Source: an uncultured Eubacteriales bacterium (lineage in GTDB: Bacteria > Bacillota > Clostridia > Peptostreptococcales > Anaerovoracaceae). Taken from it: a stretch of 46,299 bases of DNA. Within the stretch, counting starts at the first letter, position 1, and every line of letters starts with the position of its first letter. Shown here in pieces: positions 42,656-46,299 of the stretch. The notes below the pieces were generated by a model. The model had not been told where the DNA came from, did not search any database, and saw nothing but the letters and a program-made list of their open reading frames with translations. The stretch lies in assembly GCA_902801255.1 (NCBI GenBank), contig CADCHO010000015.1, positions 1 through 46,299 of the forward strand, given 5' to 3'. Both the position numbers and the translations under genes were made by a program.

Positions 42656-44995
42656 CTACTTGCTCTCCTTTCCCTGCTCCTGTCTCCATGGATCTACTAT
42701 GAGTCCTGCATCCGTGAATTCACGGAAGAGAGTATGCGGCGACAGCGGGAGTTCATTTATGTAAAGTCCCGTTGCCTGTCCTATAGCGTTTCTGATTGCA
42801 GGAGCTACCGGGCATACCGGCGGCTCGCCGAGTCCCTTTGTTCCGTAAGCGCTCGTTGGCTCGTAGTTCTCCACGAAGTCTGCTACCAGTCTCGGATGAT
42901 CCATGAACGACGACATCTTGTAGTCGAGCAGATTGTTATTAAGAGGTCTGCCAGTCTTTGCATCCCACATGAGCTTTTCAGAAAGCGCGTAGCCTATGCC
43001 CATGCTCTGGCCTCCGTGTACCTGCCCGGCTGCAAGCAGAGGGTTAATAACCTGCCCGCAGTCATGCACGTTTACTATATTGAGCAGTCTTACGCGGCAC
43101 ATCGGTATGTCTACCTCTACCTCTGCGAAGCAGACACCGAAGGAGTAAGCGTTCGACTTTATCTGATATGTTGACTCAGCAGTCAGATGCTGAGAGCCTT
43201 CAGTGGTGTACAGCTTTGAAAGAGCAAGCTCGCCTATGGTCATAAGCTCACGTCCGTCTGTCGTTCTGATGATCTTTCCGTCGACCAGATCGAGGTTGTA
43301 GACAGGCATGCGGGTGAACTGATGCGCAGCTTCGAGGATTTTCTCCTTGAGGAGCAGCGCAGTCTGCTTCACGGAGAAGCCCAGTGTGTATGTTCCCCTG
43401 GAAGCGTAAACACCCGTGCCGAACGGTGTGACATCAGTATCCTGGCAGGATACAGGATGCACCATGCTGAACGGGATGCCGACCGTATCAGCTATCATCT
43501 GTGCAGCGACCGTATCTGCGCCCTGACCTATCTCAGTCTCACCAAGCTGGAACTGTACCGATCCATCCTGGTTCATAACGATTCTGCAGGATGATGTTTC
43601 GAGAGCTATAGGATATACAGCAGTGTTGTACCAGAATGTCGAGGCCGCTATTCCGCGTCTTATGTCTCCGGTCTGGTTCGCATATTTTTTGACCTTATCG
43701 TAATATCCTATGATCTCTGCGCCCTTGTCGAAGCACTGATTGAATGTATCTGAATACAGCTCGTTCTTTGAGAATGCGTGATAATATCCGACAGGCATCA
43801 GATTCTTGCGGCGGAACTCCAGAGGATCCATGCCGATCTTCCTTGCGCAGTCCTCCGCGTGGCACTCAAATGCGTAGCTGGCCTGTGGCATTCCGTAACC
43901 TCTCATCGCGCCTGCTACAGAACGGTTGGTGTATACCGTCCATGTTTCACCGTCGATGTTGTCGCAAGGATAAAGCTGCGGGAATGCGTTGAGTCCCTTG
44001 GCTGCAATGGCGTGACCGTGTGAGCTGTAAGCTCCGTTGTTGCACCATGCCTTGAAGGTACGCGCAGCAAAGCTGCCGTCAGGCCTCATCCACGATGTGA
44101 TGTGATATCTGATGGCGTGTCTGATACGGTTGCTTATAAAGGTCTCCTCACGCGGAACGTCCAGTTTCACAAGGCGTCCTCCGAGCTGCATGCTTATCCA
44201 TGCACAAAGGGGTTCATAAAGGACGTCCTGCTTGTTTCCGAATCCGCCTCCTACGTAAGGCTTGATTACTCTGAACTTGCCCCAGTCCATTCCGGTCGCC
44301 TGACCGATAACGCGGCGTGCGATATGCGGGATCTGAGTGGATGACACGATTACCGTTCTGTCGCCTTCACCGTACGCATAGCAGATGAAGTTCTCTATGT
44401 GGCAGTGCTGCACAGGCTGCGTCTCGTACCAGCCCTCGCACTTTATGAGGCCCTGCTCCTTTATAGCCTCCTCTACACTTCCCATGTGGATCTCGGTGTG
44501 AGCGAGAACGTTGTTAGGGAATTTCTCGTGGAGCAAAGGTGCGCCCTCCTCCATGGCTTCCTGCGCGTCAAGAACGAATGGAAGTTCCTCATAAACGACA
44601 CTCTTTTCGAGTATGCTCAGGGCCTGTGAAGCGGCAACCTCGTCTTCTGCCACGACAGCCCCGATATCGTCACCGTAGAACAGCGGATGCTCCGTCATGA
44701 TGAGGCGGTCCGCAATATCCTGATGGTGCGGGTCTGTTGACCACGGGTGTCCTGCAGTCGGAAAATAGTGTTTTTCTTTCAGGTCGAAGCATGTGAAGAT
44801 GCGGACTACGCCGGGTATCTTCTCGGCCTCGCTCGTGTCAATGGACTTGACGATACCGTTAGCTACAGTTGAATGCAGCACCCTGATGACGAGTGCGCCT
44901 TTGTCACACAGATCGTCTGTGTACTTTATGCGCCCCATCGCCTTATCATGTGCGTCGAGCCTGGTTACCGCCTGTCCGATGTATTTGTTGGACAT
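42656..44995 (-). CDS. xdhA: Xanthine dehydrogenase molybdenum subunit XdhA-like
   Basis: The 779-residue protein is the catalytic Mo-binding subunit, close in length to E. coli XdhA (752). Motifs are YVGGGFGNKQDV (Mo-cofactor binding), RGYGMPQASYAFE, LGETEIGQGADT and the C-terminal GTKGLGEPP with the catalytic Glu. With XdhB and XdhC it forms a three-subunit purine hydroxylase separate from XdhD and the fused enzyme. It is the first structural gene after the MerR regulator (28 bases) and has AAGGAGG before the ATG. Xanthine/hypoxanthine is the likely substrate; related enzymes take nicotinate or other heterocycles. Confidence 0.93.
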   Translation of the reverse strand: MSNKYIGQAVTRLDAHDKAMGRIKYTDDLCDKGALVIRVLHSTVANGIVKSIDTSEAEKIPGVVRIFTCFDLKEKHYFPTAGHPWSTDPHHQDIADRLIMTEHPLFYGDDIGAVVAEDEVAASQALSILEKSVVYEELPFVLDAQEAMEEGAPLLHEKFPNNVLAHTEIHMGSVEEAIKEQGLIKCEGWYETQPVQHCHIENFICYAYGEGDRTVIVSSTQIPHIARRVIGQATGMDWGKFRVIKPYVGGGFGNKQDVLYEPLCAWISMQLGGRLVKLDVPREETFISNRIRHAIRYHITSWMRPDGSFAARTFKAWCNNGAYSSHGHAIAAKGLNAFPQLYPCDNIDGETWTVYTNRSVAGAMRGYGMPQASYAFECHAEDCARKIGMDPLEFRRKNLMPVGYYHAFSKNELYSDTFNQCFDKGAEIIGYYDKVKKYANQTGDIRRGIAASTFWYNTAVYPIALETSSCRIVMNQDGSVQFQLGETEIGQGADTVAAQMIADTVGIPFSMVHPVSCQDTDVTPFGTGVYASRGTYTLGFSVKQTALLLKEKILEAAHQFTRMPVYNLDLVDGKIIRTTDGRELMTIGELALSKLYTTEGSQHLTAESTYQIKSNAYSFGVCFAEVEVDIPMCRVRLLNIVNVHDCGQVINPLLAAGQVHGGQSMGIGYALSEKLMWDAKTGRPLNNNLLDYKMSSFMDHPRLVADFVENYEPTSAYGTKGLGEPPVCPVAPAIRNAIGQATGLYINELPLSPHTLFREFTDAGLIVDPWRQEQGKESK

Positions 44996-45023
44996 GCTCT
45001 GCCCTCCTTTCTGAGAATAGTGC

Positions 45024-45800
45024 TTACTCTCTGTTGATCTTTATCATTACCTTCGTAACAAAGTTATTTTTATCTGCTTCAATGAACTGATCGATTATAT
45101 CGATGCAGATTTCGGTATCGCTGAGACTGCAGCCTTCGTCGAGTATCCCCTCCGCCGCTGCACGCATCCTTCCGAATGTCTCACGTATTTTATCGTGAGG
45201 TCCTTTATGATATCCCACCAGGTATTCATCCGGATTGAGGACCCGTATCCTGTCGCTGTATTTATCGAAGTTAGCGGTCTCCTCTCCCGGGATCATGACA
45301 GCGAATGCTGTTTTATCTTCCGTATAGAAGACAAGCGTCGGATACAGATAGAACTGCTCATTTACAAAGATTTCTTCAATTCCGCCGATCTCGATGTAGT
45401 AGATATCTTCTTCAGAGCAAACAAAAACCTGATCGAACGCAGCATACTTCATCTCACGATTGATCATTGCGAATCTGTCATTCATCAGCGACTCCGTTTT
45501 GAGCAGCTTCTCGTACTTCGCTCGTACCATCTTAATGCGCCGTCTCAGGTATTTTTCAGAAGTATCCGGATTGCGTCCCGGCATGAAACAGCCGATATCT
45601 TCGAGCGAACAGTCAAGCTGCCGCAGGAAGCGTATCATGCCGAGCGGATAAATCTGGTCATATTTGTAAGAGCGCCAGTTATTATGCGGATTTCGGATCT
45701 CCGGCACCAGCAGTCCCTCTTTGTCATAGTGTCTGAGGAGCTGTACATTTATGTCGAACATCCTGGCAAGCTCGCCTATTTTCCATGTCCGGTCTATCAA
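45024..45800 (-). CDS. MerR-family regulator of the purine operon
   Basis: The 258-residue protein has a MerR winged helix (about 5-75, WKIGELARMFDINVQLLRHYDKEGLL), a coiled-coil linker (about 85-120) and a C-terminal effector domain like the GyrI-type ligand-binding fold (about 125-255). It is the first gene of the xdhA-hyuA operon, so it probably controls it in response to a purine or a breakdown product. The start is a TTG with no Shine-Dalgarno sequence and no better codon upstream in frame. A near-perfect dyad sits only 20 bases before the start, so the transcript leader may be very short. Confidence 0.85.
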   Translation of the reverse strand: MIDRTWKIGELARMFDINVQLLRHYDKEGLLVPEIRNPHNNWRSYKYDQIYPLGMIRFLRQLDCSLEDIGCFMPGRNPDTSEKYLRRRIKMVRAKYEKLLKTESLMNDRFAMINREMKYAAFDQVFVCSEEDIYYIEIGGIEEIFVNEQFYLYPTLVFYTEDKTAFAVMIPGEETANFDKYSDRIRVLNPDEYLVGYHKGPHDKIRETFGRMRAAAEGILDEGCSLSDTEICIDIIDQFIEADKNNFVTKVMIKINRE

Positions 45801-45820
45801 AACAAGAACATCAGGGCAAA

Positions 45821-45841
45821 AACCTAAAATAATTTTGGGTT
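45821..45841. promoter_or_regulatory. Near-perfect dyad upstream of the MerR gene, likely operator
   Basis: AACCTAAAAT, one base, then ATTTTGGGTT form a 10-bp inverted repeat with a single mismatch. Its core, CTAAAATAATTTTGG, is shared with the dyad upstream of ygeW. It lies where a MerR-type or autoregulatory operator is expected. Confidence 0.65.
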
Positions 45842-45890
45842 GTGTTTTTTATCACAAAAGCACCCCTCCCGAAGCACCGTTCAGGCACAT

Positions 45891-45917
45891 AAAAGCCGGC
45901 AGTTATTTACTGCCGGC
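45891..45917 (-). terminator. Intrinsic terminator after the permease gene
   Basis: GCCGGCAG pairs with CTGCCGGC (8 bp, 7-nt loop) and is followed by TTTT on the minus strand, 31 bases past the permease stop. It separates the permease from the MerR-led operon. Confidence 0.9.
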
Positions 45918-45947
45918 CATGTATTTTTGTCTGTTCAGTTGTCTGGT

Positions 45948-46299
45948 TTACTTTTCTTCCTTATTGCGCATGAGCGCCGGATCAAAGTCGATGCCATCAA
46001 GACCATGCTCTACATATGCTTCATACTTTGCAGGATCATGCGGCAGCAGAAGTTCCATGATAAGTCCTACTACGAACACTCCGGCAACCATGTTTCCCGC
46101 GAAGATCTCACCGAAAATCGCCGGCAGATAATCAAAGAATCCATCTACCTGAGTAACGCCTACTCCGAGGCACAGCGAAGTTGCAGCTATCAGCGTGTTG
46201 CGGTTGTCGAGTCCGGCATCTATCATCATCTTTACGCCTGCCATCATTATGGAACCGAACATGATTACCGTGCATCCGCCGAGTACGCAGTCAGGCAGT
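45948..46299 (-). CDS. Xanthine/uracil permease (NCS2 family), 3' part only
   Basis: The window holds the last 117 codons; the gene continues past the right edge. The visible part begins LPDCVLGGCTVIMFG, which matches the PxxVLGG-xxx-MFG segment of NCS2 nucleobase-cation symporters. Two hydrophobic helices (FDYLPAIFGEIFAGNMVAGV and following) and a polar tail ending NKEEK come next. Uptake of xanthine or urate for the adjacent catabolic operon is the natural role. A terminator follows directly. Confidence 0.88.
   Translation of the reverse strand, partial: LPDCVLGGCTVIMFGSIMMAGVKMMIDAGLDNRNTLIAATSLCLGVGVTQVDGFFDYLPAIFGEIFAGNMVAGVFVVGLIMELLLPHDPAKYEAYVEHGLDGIDFDPALMRNKEEK

Noticed and set aside
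28809-44995. In-frame UGA codons for selenocysteine in the Mo hydroxylases
   Set aside because: All the reading frames run without internal TGA, and no SECIS-like stem is needed. In this enzyme class selenium is a labile ligand of molybdenum, not selenocysteine.

Overview
The window looks like a chromosome segment from an anaerobic Clostridia-type Bacillota. The grounds are strong AGGAGG ribosome-binding sites, a CIRCE/HrcA operator at clpB, Gram-positive-type partner-switching proteins, an SpoVK-like AAA+ ATPase, an Xpt-type phosphoribosyltransferase, and a large selenium-linked molybdenum-hydroxylase locus of the kind found in gut anaerobes that ferment purines. A finer assignment cannot be made from the sequence alone. 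Apart from birA, a sugar-isomerase-like gene and one regulator, everything is on the minus strand.

Layout. Positions 150-5123 hold a Lys/Glu-rich repeat protein, a partner-switching pair (a lone STAS protein and a STAS-kinase-HATPase fusion) and a U32-family RNA hydroxylase-like protein. Positions 5304-7704 (+) hold birA and a fucose-isomerase-fold enzyme. Positions 7758-14030 (-) form a tight five-gene unit: EamA transporter, MFS transporter, macrodomain hydrolase, 8-oxoguanine deaminase-like amidohydrolase and a GH31 glycosidase. It sits directly behind clpB, which has a consensus promoter and a perfect CIRCE element. Positions 17258-22760 (-) form a unit of xpt, an alpha/beta hydrolase, a membrane-anchored MurF-like ligase, D-Ala-D-Ala ligase and an SpoVK-like ATPase, ended by a terminator. 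The 596 bases between clpB and this unit contain no gene but many CAAGATT-type repeats.

Positions 22900-46299 are the purine locus. Read in transcription order from the right, it has: the end of a xanthine/uracil permease, a MerR-family regulator, xdhA-xdhB-xdhC, ygfM-xdhD, ssnA, ygfK, yqeB, an RnfB-like polyferredoxin, a fused selenium-dependent xanthine dehydrogenase and a hydantoinase/dihydropyrimidinase (hyuA/ygeZ). A new promoter then drives ygeW and arcC. Beyond that lie a divergent YheO-type regulator and ygeY. Together these match the anaerobic purine/urate breakdown locus known from E. coli (ygeW-ygfM region) and gut Clostridia. Purine is taken up, hydroxylated or reduced by Mo-Se enzymes and YgfK, the rings are opened hydrolytically, and carbamoyl groups pass through YgeW to carbamate kinase, which makes ATP. 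The ammonia-lyase gene ygeX, often part of this set, is not in the window.

The most unusual points are: the RnfB-like soluble ferredoxin inside the Mo-hydroxylase operon; a conserved but cofactor-less ferredoxin domain in XdhD; a dyad shared by the MerR and ygeW leaders, plus a palindrome that exactly fills the ygeW promoter spacer; a YihQ-type GH31 enzyme whose sulfonate-binding Arg and Tyr are replaced; and the macrodomain/8-oxoguanine deaminase/GH31/transporter operon, which I cannot match to a known pathway.
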